64,000 bases of DNA from assembly GCA_023374045.1 (NCBI GenBank), contig CM041783.1, positions 123,877,503 to 123,941,502 on the forward strand. The letters are read 5' to 3'. Of the stretch, positions 36,585-48,890 are shown piece after piece (position 1 is the stretch's first letter; every line of letters starts with the position of its first letter). The position numbers and the translations under genes are program-made. Origin of the DNA: Limonium bicolor (taxonomy: Eukaryota; Streptophyta; Magnoliopsida; Caryophyllales; Plumbaginaceae). A model generated the notes under the pieces. That model had not been told where the DNA came from. It ran no database searches and saw nothing but the letters and a program-made list of their open reading frames with translations.

Positions 36585-38533
36585 TCTTGGCAGTAAATCT
36601 CTTATGCGATTGCAAGGTACTCACACAGTATTCCTTATCACATAGTATCAAGTACTGGCTTGTTGCCCAGTCTGTATGTCATCACTTATCTTACGTGTTC
36701 ATTGTGTCTAACTCATCACTGTGCTTGTTGACCATTTATTATTTAACAATACCCATGCAACGGTCGCTTACTGCGCATCGTGCGGTTACTCATTGTATAA
36801 CATCAATTCACACTGCATCAGCTATTATATTAGCTTCCGCCATTACACTGTGTTTCGCCATCTATTTGGCTGATTACTGGGTACTCTATTCTTGGGGTCT
36901 ATATGCTCCTTGAGCGTTGCTCATTACACATTTAGCATCCTACACCTATGGTGGTTGCCATTAGACTTATTACTCATCCGTCTCCACAACTGGTACAAAC
37001 AGTTATTTTCGAATTATTTCCACTCACATCGTTCCTGGATATTAACAATATGGTCAACCCTTAATATTCTCTAGACATATTCCTACTCATTACTACCGTT
37101 CTGGAGGTTTCACAATACTAAGAGGTGTCCCCACTCTTTACGTAGTGGTTCATTATCCGCTTTTATTACTTATATACCATAAACTTTCGTAGTCGACAAA
37201 ATTCACTTATGACATTTTACTTGTGGCTTATAAGCCCTATTGCCTCGAGCTCTGCTCTTTATAGGCTGTTCACATTCATTTACTTCTTCTAACAATATTA
37301 CACGGTTTGCAGGTTGTACTGGGCTCCATGACAAGGTCGTTATGCCTTTCATGGGGTGTCCCTTCAAGGATGTCAGACTTCCTCCTGACGCCTTAAGATT
37401 AAACTGGGTGGTAGTTTCAACCCCCGCGTTTCTGTCATGTTATTCCGTTCAACCACTGTTGATCCAAACACCCCTTTCAGGATAGCTCCTGGGTGTTACT
37501 AGGTTATGCCATTACATCTGGCTTTCCATTATGAGTACATTTAATTAACCGCTTTTCCTTGCATTCTTGCCTGGGTTAAATATTCTCTTCAGTGAGATTG
37601 ATATCTCTAGTGATCATCTCGGGAGTCTCATCCCGATCGTTGCACATTCATTCCTCAGGATTTTTAAGACATATTCCATGTCCTTATTTACCAACTAGTG
37701 CACTTCGCACTTGTTCACCTTTAGACATTTCCTTAAAATGAATTCACTGATTCTTGTAGTCTTATTGACCTTACTGGTTTCTTTACTTCTACCATTCTTG
37801 GTAATTTTTTTTTTACTTTGTCTGACTTTTACTTCGGTCCGTAGTATGGAGTCGACTACTTCCCGCGTTTCAGACTCCACTCGTATACATATGTGGGGTA
37901 TCCTGTTGATACATTGCTACTTACCCGTTTAACCTATAAGAAGGTCTGCCAGGCCCACAAGCTCCTATCGGAGTGCGGTCGTCCCACAATTCAGTTGGTA
38001 CACTCGTAGTGTCCGTCACACGCCTAGGTGAAGTATTCTGTTGTCAACTCCCTTATATTATCCTGTGATAATATGCATTCCGTGCTTCCCGATCTTAATC
38101 AAGGGAAGGTTTATCCACTATTGTATTTGTTTTTATGGTTTCCATCCAATCCCTCGGGTTGCTACCCTTGGGTCTACCGGTTTCCATCCGTTATTTAAAT
38201 GTCACTGGGTATAACTTACCTACCACGTGGTACTGAGGCCGGTGTAGGTCTCCTGGTCTGGTTTCAAGGAAGATTGGAAATAAATGGGTTTGAAAGAAAA
38301 TTTGGTTTGAAAAAGGTTTTGAAGATGAATTTAAGTCTAAAAGATTAATTCTCGTGGCTTCACAACTTTTCCTTGCTTTAGCCAAGTCTAGCTTCCTGCT
38401 GACTGGTGTACTTCCAATTGCAGAGGTCAGGCTGCTAAGCCCTTCCACAACTATGCTGATCTCACTTAACTTCTCGGTACTTTTCTAAGTACCTGTAGTT
38501 GTTTTAAGTTTCCCGTACAGCCTTGTTATAGCG

Positions 38534-38553
38534 GCACTTGCCATGGCAAGTGC
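38534..38553 (-). repeat. Invariant 8-bp stem with variable tetraloop (element II)
   Basis: GCACTTGC / GCAAGTGC, loop CATG. Confidence 0.85.
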
Positions 38554-39303
38554 GCCATGCTAACTGGCTACTGGTCCAATAAGCATTGGTTGCGGTATTG
38601 TTTCCGCTTACTCTGACATTAGTGGCCTTGCTGGCCCTTACTTGATCTCACAGTCTTAACAATAAATCCTCTGGGTTTTTTCTCACTATTTTCACATGGT
38701 GACCATTAACTAGGGTGTTTCCCCTTCTAGGAGACCCCTTTTACTTAGTATTACATCCTCCTCATACTACGTTGTAGTTCCTTATTCGGTCGGTATACCA
38801 TTGGTGTATTAGTTAACATTGTAGTCCCGTGGACACTTGTTTCGGGTCTCATTACCTCACTTCTTGCCTGTTGCACGCTTGGTGCGTTGCAAGCTGGTTT
38901 TTTTTCCTCGACTGCTCAGCATGTCGATCCAGGTTGCTGGAAATTCTATTCTCTTATGCGCATGATTCTTCACTTTTCGCTATCTTATGCGGCAGACATT
39001 GTTAAAATGGGTACCGTCTTCGGGATTCACACCTTTCGGAATCTACCGTATGACAGGCTCTCCGTACTTATAAGGACATTTAAATGCGGCCAGGTCGGGT
39101 ATTCCCGAGTAAGAGGGGGCTTCCATCTCTCTGGCGTTCTTTCCCAGATATAATCAGGGATTGTGGAGGGTGGGATGTACATGGTAGGTTTCTAATATTC
39201 ACTGGTCCTCCTAACTAGCGTATCTCTCACGCTATCACTCATCCCTTAACCCACAAGTACTGAAATCCTAACTCGGTACTCCCTAAGCTCGGTAATTCAG
39301 TCA

Positions 39304-39335
39304 TCAGAGCGACACTTCGCTCTGATACAACTTTT
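39304..39335 (-). promoter_or_regulatory. Primer-binding site of element II (one mismatch) with hairpin
   Basis: The sense PBS reads TTGTATCAGAGC instead of TGGTATCAGAGC (change at 39329). The overlapping hairpin 39304-39325 is intact: stem TCAGAGCGA/TCGCTCTGA, loop AGTG. Confidence 0.8.
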
Positions 39336-42300
39336 TGTAACACCCCAACATACAACAACATACTTAACATTAAACTGCAGCGGAAACACATCATCACATA
39401 ACTTAACTCATCGGTGTTACACGCCGTTAACCACCCACGTGGCTAACAAGGCTAACATTTACACAACTGTATCGGTCTGATGGACTAGATCCCCGAGCAA
39501 CTACACATTACTGTCCCCTTTAACAACACCAACATTCTTTATACAAATACCTTCCAACTGTCCAACTGTAGTATTTACAACTAATGCCGAGAACAAATTC
39601 GGTCTTACTACACCTACAGGTTACAAGTGATTACATCAATTACCCGTACGCATTAACTACCCCGTCCTACTCTCGAACGGCTCCAGCTCCTTGTACCTGA
39701 AATAGAAAAGGAAAGAAAGGGTGGCCCCCCAGGGCTCAGCACCTTTGCTGGTATGGTAATCCCGCAGCCCACAGGCTACCGGGCCACGCACAACTATTTG
39801 TCGTCTTAGCATGCAGTTGATTACATTTAAATCAAGCATGTGAAACATAAACTCACAACACGATACATTTCACCCCAATGGGCTTAACAAATACAACTCA
39901 TTTATACTTAACCAATCACTCTTTGAGTTCTTCAACCCTATAGTATTTCTCCTCTAATGGAGCTATTACCTTAACAGACGACATTTACCCACTATCGGGT
40001 TTCCACAAACGTCCCTTTTACATACTAGGAATCATATCCATGATCCTCATATTTCACTTCTAAGCAACATATAACAGCACATCACAATAACTATGCAACA
40101 TACAAATAACACATACATAACGGGTACGGATCTCTTAGGAACTGGCCCAAACATAGCTAATACACTGGTGAGCCTAGAGAATGATATCACCCCATGCTAA
40201 GCTCGTTAAAACAAAACTCATTACCGCCCTAATAGTCAGACGAGTAACTTACCTAAAGATGGATCGGATTTAGTGACCCGAACACACCACACAAACACAT
40301 GTTCCCCCTAAACCGATCGTAAGTCAGAATAGCTAAGCTTTGGGATAAGCTAATGGGAGATCATAACCCGTGAGGGAAACAACCATAACAGAGAGAAGGG
40401 TAAAGCTAAAAAGGATACCCACTCCCAAACACGCGTGACCGGCCAAACCGGATTCCTCACTACTGTTAGTACATACTTACTTTTAGTTATTAGTTAGAAC
40501 CCCACTATGGAGTCTATCATATCTACACACCATACAGTATTACAACTGGGTTAAACACACAGGGAGATCCCTACATTCACATACACAAATCACACAATTA
40601 ACTCACGCATAGCCGTGGTTAGAACGCCCCATGGTTCGGGTCGTTTAATCCGAATACCAAACTCTCCTGTGATCCTAGACTCAGTTAGCTAAGGTTTAAC
40701 ACTTTCGAGGTTGGACGGTATCGGAACTAAACACACCACATATATGAATTACTGTAAACTCATTACATGTTTTATCTTACAACGTGGCAAACATACAGAA
40801 AACACATTGGCATACAAGCCGGTGTAATCCGTTTGGACACAGGTTGCAAGAAAACCATACCTGTCACCAGAGTCCACATTATCATGTCCATTTATGTTCC
40901 TCGAGCAAATTCTCGAACAACTGACAATATCACATGTACTTTTATTAACATCGGGGTAACATGTTTGTTTAAAGTCTAATGCTCATAACATACCCTCGTT
41001 AACTCGCTAAATAACTTGCCATTTTAAACTTGTTTTACTTTCACATTTTATTACAACTTTCCACCCACTTGGTTGTCTTTATATCACATCTAACATGTCC
41101 TTATAACACTCCTAACATGACCTACATACTCTATAACATCACCTCTAACTTATCCCCATCTTTAGTCATCGTTTAATACCTAGAAACCAAGTTTTATAGT
41201 GGTCCGGGACTTGGTCCCTAACTTAGGTCCCGGACCTACATTAACAACTCTCTCGGTCTCTTTAATGGGGTGGTCCGGGACTTCATACAGGTCCTAAGTC
41301 CCGGACCATTCTAGGCAAAATCTCTCGGGCAATTTTAAGGGTTGGTCCGGGTCCGGGGTCCTTGTACAAGACCCAAGTCCCGGACCCAAATCTGTGTATA
41401 ACTCTCGGCCTTATTTGCACTCATGGTCCGGGACATGACCCATGACCTAGGTCCCGGACCCAACCTACAGAATCAACGTACTGGCATTTTTCATGTCCTG
41501 CTGCGTAAGTTCTCTAACACCCATCAAATGTATAAACTTCCCAGTACACTCTTATACTCAAAACTTCACCAAATATACACCACATAACAACATAGTGCAC
41601 ACCTTAAATTGCATAGCACTTAGGCTCTTAAAATGCATAAATCTTAAACACTGAATTTCCCACAATATATTTGCCTTTCACCTGCAAATACAAACAGCAA
41701 TACGTATGTCCTTTACTAGTCTCTTTGAGAACATTTTCCTAAGTCATTTACCATTGGCTCTTTAGGTAGTTTCAGTAGACAATATACGTTCATTTTCCAA
41801 AGGAATTTCAAGCTATTTTGGTTAGCATAATTACCTCCTTTCCTCACAGTTTCTTTCTTGTTTCAGAAATCGGTAAGGATATTTGCTTGCTTGTCAACTT
41901 AGAACTTGAAGAGAGTTTGGAAACGTGTCAAGAGAGGACTCCACCCAGTCCTTGAAAGGTTGGAATGAAGCTAGAACAAGGCAACGTAAGAACACCATTT
42001 AAGGCAATTTTCGAACAACATAAAACATGGAGGAAACACATTTTTCATTGAGTTTCCTTACCTTGAAGCAAAGGAGAACAATTATATGTGAAAAGATGAG
42101 CTCATGCTCCTTCCATGGAGATTCCTCTTGGCACCAAAATGGAGCTCTTGAAGATTTGAAAGGACTAGTTTGAAGAGCTTGACGAGACTAAGAGATCGGT
42201 GGTCTTAGTTTTTAATTTGGACAAGGGAGCTAGAAGTTACAAGGATTTGAAGTTGTACGTTGGTGGTGTGCTGGTTCAACCGTGAAAGAGAGAAAGGAGG

Positions 42301-43007
42301 AAGATGGGGTACGTTGAAATTGAGCAAAGGAATGAATGAAGAGAATTCACTGATTGCAAAGCTTTTGAAGATATTAATTGTTTACTAAAAGCAAATAGTA
42401 ACTTAGCTATATTACTTATTTACTTGTTTGCTCATTAATTGATATGGGTGGTGACTCACCTTTATGAAACCGGCCCCCATCTGTTATAAGGGGTTACCCA
42501 GTCCTTATTGATCAATTAAATTACATATGTTGACATATGTTACAAACTAGCTTATTTTAGTTACTATTCACCAAAACAAGACACGTAGAAACGCATTTTT
42601 ACTTTCCCATTAATTTAAACTTCCAAATGTGATACTAAATAGTACACATGTTAATTAAGGAGTAATGATGGACATCTAGCCATTCAAAACTCATTTACAA
42701 GACAATTTTTCAAAAATGTGCTTTAAGACTCCTTTAAGCACATTTTGTGTTTTAACTTGTTTTCAAGCTCGGTTTTCTTTGTAATTGATTTAATAGGCTC
42801 ATTAATATATAAGTAAGGTCTTGGTAAGTTCATCAAGCTTAATCAAGATTATCCCAAGCTTAGAGCATACTTTGTCCTTATTGCCTTTTAGGCAATTAAT
42901 TGTATTTATTATTTATTAAATTGTTTACTAACGTTTCTGAGACTCTTTTTAGTCTTAATAATTTATTATTTAATGTTTAACAACTTATTAAGGTTTGGGG
43001 TATTTCA
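39336..43007 (-). mobile_element. Element II: 5' LTR (3672 bp)
   Basis: Near-identical partner of 30819-34475, ending GGGGTATTTCA before CCAT (43008-43011). It contains the hairpin array 41201-41461 and the U3 hairpin near 42718-42741. No gene. Confidence 0.95.
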
Positions 43008-43565
43008 CCATAATGTATATCTATGTGATATATCATTTTCACACATCATATTGCGCTTATACAACACATAGCCATCACGTTGTGGCGTTAGTTCAATCAT
43101 ATATGGATATAGGTGATCCATCAGCACCATCATTTCCTATCATTTCTACAAGTCCTGACAACCTTCCTGAGTGTCCATACATTCCATTGTTCCACATTCC
43201 ATATCTAATGATTCATTTCGTATCTAGGCAATACCATATGTAATCATTCTATAAGCAATATGAATGCATATCACAGATAGCATAAGAAAAGTACTTCACA
43301 CATGGTGTACATACAATCATTCAAACAAGTATCTCATAGGATACATACATTCAAGTGTACATCACACCCAAACAACCAAACAACGCACGCCCCGCGTACC
43401 AACCATAACCAAGAAACCAATTCACTGTATGCTATGCATACTAAATAATTCACATACTAACCAAACAAACCTCTATGCCCCGCACACCACCAATTCTCTT
43501 TTTTTTTGCATGCAATGCATATCAAACAGCCAAAACTTAGTGCACACATGTGCACAGCCAAGAGG

Positions 43566-43600
43566 CTCTACCCCCCTTAAAAAGGGTTACGCCCCCGTAC
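43566..43600 (-). promoter_or_regulatory. Internal polypurine tract with hairpin, element III
   Basis: Sense: GGGTACG pairs with CGTAACCC with one bulged base around loop GGGG, followed by TTTTTAAGGGGGGTAGAG. Confidence 0.65.
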
Positions 43601-44161
43601 CCCACAAGTATACAACAGCCGCTCAACAAGGAGCGCTGGATACTTGGCTCTCAAAGAGTTCTCCAACTCCTGGATTATCCTCATATCAGAGAGACGGGTA
43701 TGACTCTAGCCCTTCTGGGCTCCACAATTCGTAAGGGATGTGGTACTAAACAATTTGTGTTCTCTCCCAAATTCATTCTAATGGGCCCAGTCGCTCCGTA
43801 TGAGGTGCAGACCCATGAACACAGGCTCAATTTGCCTTTTTTTTTTCCATTGCTGTGAATCCGCTTGTTTGGATCACTAGCATACATGCGTGTGTCTTTT
43901 CTCACTGATATTCAGTTTGAGGTATAATATGACATTGGCCATTGTTAGTACTTAGTGCTCTTTGCACTTGTCTTTATAATACTAAGACGTACCAGCCTAT
44001 ATGTCCAGAGAGATGATGTTTGTCATCCATGTCTCTCGGTATTTTTGTTCCGGAGTGACACACTGTTGTAGTTCTCTTTTTTTTTTTTTTTTTTTTCTTT
44101 TTTTTACACACTCGTGTTGATATCCACTTTATCTTTCTGCATTCCCTCTAGATTAATAACT

Positions 44162-44213
44162 GCACGAGTGCAATACCAAAACACTCAGTCATACAGAGTG
44201 CAGAGGCGTAAAC
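44162..44213 (-). repeat. 50-nt conserved non-coding block (element III)
   Basis: Near-identical to 19301-19350 although surrounding sequence differs; here preceded by the palindrome GCACGAGTGC. Confidence 0.8.
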
Positions 44214-45570
44214 GCTCAATAGCTAATATCCAATGAGTCAAACAGAAAAGATGTGCGAATTATCCTGTGAGTGGTACATTCCGAGTCCACTGTTCCTTGC
44301 AAGGTTTCTGCTATCATATAGCTTTATCTTTTCTCTTTGTGTAATCACGCGTTTATGTCCATCTCATCTGGTAGGTTTCCTCTGGATTGTAAGAATTACT
44401 CGATCCTTATGTGGATTCTACATATTTTCATCCATAATAGGTTTTCTTGTTGCCCCTTTTTTTTGGTTCCTGTCCTTGAATTGTTTCCCTGTCTTCACTG
44501 TATACTGTCTACTGTTCTCTGTTGAAGGTTCCTTTCTTTTATTTTCTCTAGCCCTTGTTTTTAACTGCGACTCTTCTCGTCCATCTTCGAGGTAATCCGT
44601 CTTACTGTCCGTAGGATGGAGTTGACTACTTCTCGTGTTCCTAACACTACTTGTCTACTTGCATGGGGTACCATACTGATACATTACTACCTACCCGACT
44701 AACTTATAAAAATCTGTCAGCTCCACATGCTCCTAACGGAGTGCGGTACCCCATGTTCTCGTTAGTAACGGGTAAGTCCGTCACACCGTTGTTGTGAAGT
44801 ATTCTTTTCATCTCCCTTTGATGGATTCCCTCTTTTTTTTTGTTCTTCTTCTTTTTTTTTGGTCCTTCTTTTTGCTTCTGTTTTTGTTTTTTTGTCTTCT
44901 TTTGCTTTTTGCCCGTTTTTTTTGTCTAAAGTTCGTGTTATCGTTATTCCCTTATAGTGTTATTGCCTTTGGTGGTATCCGTGGTAATTCATATCATAGA
45001 CTGGTATTATTCAATTCGGTGTAAGTAAAATCCGTGCTATATTAGCAAACTTGTTTCTCCTCTTTTTTTTGATCTTGAGTACAACACATTTTTTCCTTTT
45101 TCTCCCTGTTTTTTTTTTTCTGATCATGTCTCATCCATAGTTCATATTTGTCCCCTCATCCATGTAATTGGATGTATTGCAGATTGCATAATAGCTTGAG
45201 CAACTTGGCTCTTTACTTCCCAACCATCCTCACTGACGGTGGTGCATCTACAAAGGGTATGCTTGTCCATAAGGACTAAACATGTATCACTAGTAATGAT
45301 TAGCATTCAATGCCGGTATACTCTGATGGTATTTGGCTAGTAGCTCCGTCTGAAACTTCCTCGAACGTTTAAACTGGTGTGTGTTTTTTTTTACAGTCAT
45401 AGTGGCTGTATAATGTGTCCAGTTGCAGTGGTTGGACTATCGGTCCTTCCAAATTGCATAGGTTTCTAATTTCCAGGTTTCAATGAAAAAGTTTGAAAAA
45501 CAGTTTTTTTTTACAAGGTTTAAAAGTAGTAGTTGTTGCATTTGCAGTAGCTGTTACTGTTGCTGTCGCT

Positions 45571-45590
45571 GCACTTGCTGTAGCAAGTGC
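45571..45590 (-). repeat. Invariant 8-bp stem with variable tetraloop (element III)
   Basis: GCACTTGC / GCAAGTGC, loop TGTA. It lies about 1.9 kb from the PBS instead of 0.8-0.95 kb because gag is inserted between them. Confidence 0.85.
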
Positions 45591-46160
45591 GCAAGGCAGA
45601 TGGAAATTCTGGTTCAGTAATTCCCGGTCTCATTGACTCTGTGTCGTAGGGTATAGGCTACATGGTAATGTAAGCATCAACATCCTGTTCATATATATAT
45701 CCGTCAAGGTTTAAAGCTTTTGGTACTGAGTACACACAACTAATCCCAAGGTCTTACACAAAGGCGAGTGGTCAATGACACACTCCCACATACTTATAAC
45801 ATATTTCCTTCTAGCATTCAAAGTAAGCACACAACATAGTAAGTAAAAGTCTTCCACTAGCGGTCTCATGGAGTATGGGTACTCATGCCCTATCTACTCC
45901 CTTGCCCTTCTGGGCTCCAGCATCAGCAGATGTCTAGCCATCCTGACCGCCTCGTGGTACTCCAGATCCTCCAGCTGAGGTCTTCTGAGTATTCTTTGGT
46001 GGCCTGTAATTACGGCTCTCTGGGCTCATCCAACATTCAAATTCCCTATGGCCCTCTTTGTGGCAGCACCGACACTCGACTTTGCGGCCTTCGCAGTCGA
46101 CCCCTGGATGGTCCTTCCCACAACGCTTACAGTAAAAATGGCGCTGGGGCTGTCCGGTGC

Positions 46161-46243
46161 CTGATCATAGTATTTAAGTTTAAGTTAAAATCTGTTGATA
46201 TAGGGTTAAGATATATTTGAATTTAAGAGGTAGGTGTTCTCAC
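46161..46243 (-). other. Intron-like segment 3 in gag (83 nt)
   Basis: Sense boundaries AAGG|GTGAGAAC and GATCAG|GCACC. Joining the flanks keeps one frame from the coding block at 46244-46361 into the zinc knuckles. The segment is strongly AT-rich. Confidence 0.65.
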
Positions 46244-46361
46244 CCTTAGGAGGTGCAGATCTCAGAGGCTTAGCATCAATAGCTGGGCCGTTCAACTGCA
46301 GGACGGGCTCTTTCCCTTTCTTTCCCTGGTGACCCTGATGCCTTTCTTTGGAAAGAATTTC

Positions 46362-46435
46362 CTGTTTAAGGTTTCGGGTCAGCATTCGTAAGGTATTTAG
46401 TATGATAAGTATTTAAGCTTGGGTTAAGTCCTTAC
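46362..46435 (-). other. Intron-like segment 2 in gag (74 nt)
   Basis: Sense boundaries AAA|GTAAGGAC and TTAAACAG|GAA. A branch-point-like TGCTGAC lies about 20 nt before the acceptor. The coding block between segments 1 and 2 is 138 nt, a multiple of three. Confidence 0.6.
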
Positions 46436-46573
46436 TTTCCCTTTTTCTGGCCATCGCCGAAGATGCTCCTCCACCCTCAGACTCTCCTTCAGGGTTCTTC
46501 CTTTTCTTTGCCCCTAGAGTCTCTCCCGAGTCTGGAGCATTAGCTCCGTCCTCGAGGCAGCGTCGTAACACTC

Positions 46574-46652
46574 CTGGAATCTCATTGGTAAGTTCTCACA
46601 AGGTTATACGGTACTATAGTAAGTAAAGAATTTATGGCATTCATGTTAATAC
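46574..46652 (-). other. Intron-like segment 1 in gag (79 nt)
   Basis: Sense boundaries CAG|GTATTAAC and ATTCCAG|GAG. AT-rich between GC-rich coding blocks. Reading through it hits a stop four codons in; removing it continues in phase 0 with a gag-like ECYDAASRTE. Confidence 0.6.
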
Positions 46653-47285
46653 CTGTAAGGTAGTGTAGAGGGTAGTACCCATCGCCATCTGGATGCGAAA
46701 TAATAGTCCTCCCTGGAACTTCTCGATCTTTACGGTTTCTGAGTAATCCACACCGGGGATGAAGTCCAGTAGGCCAATGAATCGAGCGTAATACTCGTCC
46801 ACGGTCAGACCTCCCTGGGTCAATGTTTCAAACTCATGGCGCTTCTCTGGTGGGGTGTAGGTGCGCCGGGTAGTACTTCCCTCTTAGTAACTCAACAAAG
46901 GCAGCCCACGAAAAGCGGGCGTAGCCAGGTGCTGGTCCTTGACCAACCTCCACCAAGTTGTGCTGGCTACATCCTTCAGATGGAAAGCAGCAATAGCGAC
47001 CTTCTTGTCGTCAGGTACCTGTAACGCTTCATAGGCCTTCTCATGTTCAACGATGTAACGTTCCAAAGCTACGGGGTCTGGTTCCCCTGAATATGTAGGT
47101 GGTCGGGTCTCTGTAACTGACTTCAGCCAGTTTGTTTCCCTGGGCTGTGGCGGGTGGGCTGGTGCTCCTCCTATCTGAGTACCCAGCTGTGCAAGAACGG
47201 CTGCAACCGTCTCAGCAACTCCTGGAATGCCGGGGTCACCGCCTCTACCTCTTCCAGCACCACGCCCTCTAGTACCACCAGACAT

Positions 47286-47517
47286 CTATAGTACAGTATG
47301 TCACATAAATACTCGGTAAATTACCGTACACAACCAATAGATATTAAGTTGCCTTAAAGGCTATCCTGTCACGCATTTTGCGTTTCTAGACACAATATCT
47401 TTTGAGACGAATCGTCTCGTACCTCCTAAATGTTTCCCAATATTTCCCAAGTCCTAAGCTCACTGTCTTAACCTACTTTCTCGTCATCAGAGCGGTACTC
47501 CGCTCTGATACCACTTT
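47286..47517 (-). promoter_or_regulatory. Element III leader with primer-binding site and hairpin
   Basis: PBS complement at 47502-47513, four bases from the 5' LTR. Hairpin 47487-47508 has stem TCAGAGCGG/CCGCTCTGA and loop AGTA; the closing pair is G-C where elements I, II and IV have A-T. The 230-nt leader to the gag start has no other recognised feature. Confidence 0.88.
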
Positions 47518-48890
47518 TGTAACACCCCTCTCCATAATCACGATATAATCCCTCACGTAGCAATAAATAAAACGTCTCGCAGCGAAAAAAAACAAATAAC
47601 AATTACAAAACTCACACGGGTGTCACCGGCCATTACTCGCCCATGCGAGCAACGTAGCCAAACCACATCCAACTTCCAAAGTAAACAAACTGCTAACCGC
47701 AGTGATAACGAGAAACTCCTATACATCAAACTAAGTCCATAACCATAAACATTGACAACTGAGCGTCTACCTAATCCTGAAAAATACATAACCTTACCAT
47801 AAGACCATACACCATCTTCATTACCATACAACATCTCCAACTACCCTGTTCCTGCTCTTCAGCTCCGACAATGATCAACAACCTGAAATGGTGTAGTATC
47901 AGCGATAGACGCTGAGTATGCCGGGCCTGGACCCTAATGGTCACTTGTCATTTTAGCCATCTTATTATTAGATTGGTTTCATGCTTTTCCTTTTACAGTT
48001 ATAATCAAAACTGAAGCATAAATGTATAATATACATAATCAACCATCCAAATATTCATAAACATTAATCATCCATCCAAACCAAACATTCATAGAATATT
48101 TCAAACAATATTTGTATATCGAACGTACCGAGCAATAACAACAATATTTTGTACAATGTACAATCGCCGTAGTGTTCACCATCCACTGTCAATTTATTTT
48201 AGTTTGGCTTTCAAGCCCCATCCATATGTACAATGTACATTCGCCGTAGCGTACAGTTCTCATAGTTAATTTACCTTAGCCTTGTAGGCTCCATCCAACC
48301 ATGTTTAATTAATGTCAGTAGGGCGTCATGTTAGGACAACCCGATAACCTCACCATGGACAGTAGTCCCCCGTACACACAAAGGTGCTCATTTCGCCAAA
48401 GGTCCGGAGGCCCCTGACTCACTTATGTCTCGTAAGACGTCCATAAAAAGGCCGTAGCCACCTGATCCACGAACCTATTTGGGCTCGTTGGATATAACCT
48501 GGAGCGGAATCCAAATAGGAAACCCCTCAGTGATCACAAATGCGCAACCAAGTAGTTCGTAAACTACCGGGATTCCTCACCTCAATCTCATACCATCACT
48601 CTCTCATAATGTTTAAGATCTGCTCTTAGTCTTATGGAGAATATTTATTAACCAGCGGCCCAATGGGTCACGCATACCTAGAAGTCATCTAGGTGATATT
48701 TATGTTAGAGATCCATGCTCTAGAGACCGACAATGTCGTGACTCATTCCTAAGTGTTTTACTTAGGTTACCATATACTTAATATTAATATCATGGTATTA
48801 TATCAAGTAACCGTCATGTCATCACAACGCATATGTATGTTTATATAAGTCGATCTATAGTCGACGTAGTGTTAGTCCCGCAGGACGCCC
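47518..48890 (-). mobile_element. Element III: 5' LTR, broken at 48890
   Basis: Nearly identical to 11402-12492 followed directly by 26600-26880, so it shows the LTR without element I. Similarity stops at 48887-48890, where the TRIM fragment begins. The missing ~3.8 kb should lie right of the window. Confidence 0.92.

Larger units (their letters stand above)
34476..39335 (-). mobile_element. Element II: internal region, non-coding (4.9 kb)
   Basis: It is bounded by polypurine tract and hairpin (34476-34512) and PBS (39319-39330). It is colinear with the internal region of element I at the conserved blocks but diverged between them. No gag or pol similarity was found. Landmarks: TGATCA hairpin 35143-35175, internal polypurine tract 35771-35807, 50-nt block 36533-36584, invariant stem 38534-38553, PBS hairpin 39304-39325. 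Open frames up to about 110 codons are AT-driven and have no counterpart in sister elements. Confidence 0.9.
43008..45933 (-). mobile_element. Element III: internal region 3' of gag, non-coding
   Basis: This resumes III after element II and runs up to the end of the gag remnant. No protease, reverse transcriptase, RNase H or integrase similarity was seen, so III encodes at most gag. Landmarks: internal polypurine tract 43566-43600, 50-nt block 44162-44213, invariant stem 45571-45590. Several T-rich runs (notably 44079-44105 and 44800-44930) are present. The TGATCA hairpin of sister elements is missing; the distance between the two polypurine tracts is about 0.65 kb here against about 1.4 kb in element I. 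Confidence 0.8.
45934..47285 (-). pseudogene. gag: Broken Ty3/gypsy (chromovirus-like) gag with three intron-like gaps
   Basis: Gag would be the capsid/nucleocapsid protein packaging retrotransposon RNA. From the start at 47285 a Gly/Arg-rich N-terminus (MSGGTRGRGAGRGRGG) leads to the gag core: RPPTYSGEPDPVALERYI, an ASTTWWR motif near residue 110, and LTQGGLTVDEYYARF around 46750-46823. The C-terminal part (about 46020-46132) has two zinc knuckles: CKRC-GKD-H-PGVD-C (one residue shorter than CX2CX4HX4C) and a canonical CRCC-HKEG-H-REFE-C. The frame shifts near 46910-46930 and 46840-46855, and one TAG lies in the second coding block. Three AT-rich GT...AG segments (46574-46652, 46362-46435, 46161-46243) separate four GC-rich coding blocks. 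No pol follows. III is therefore a gag-only element resembling the TR-GAG class. Some frame breaks could be sequencing indels. Confidence 0.85.

Noticed and set aside
44079..44105. Poly-T run as a retroposon poly-A tail
   Set aside because: No LINE/SINE body or target duplication next to it; several T-rich runs occur in this part of III.
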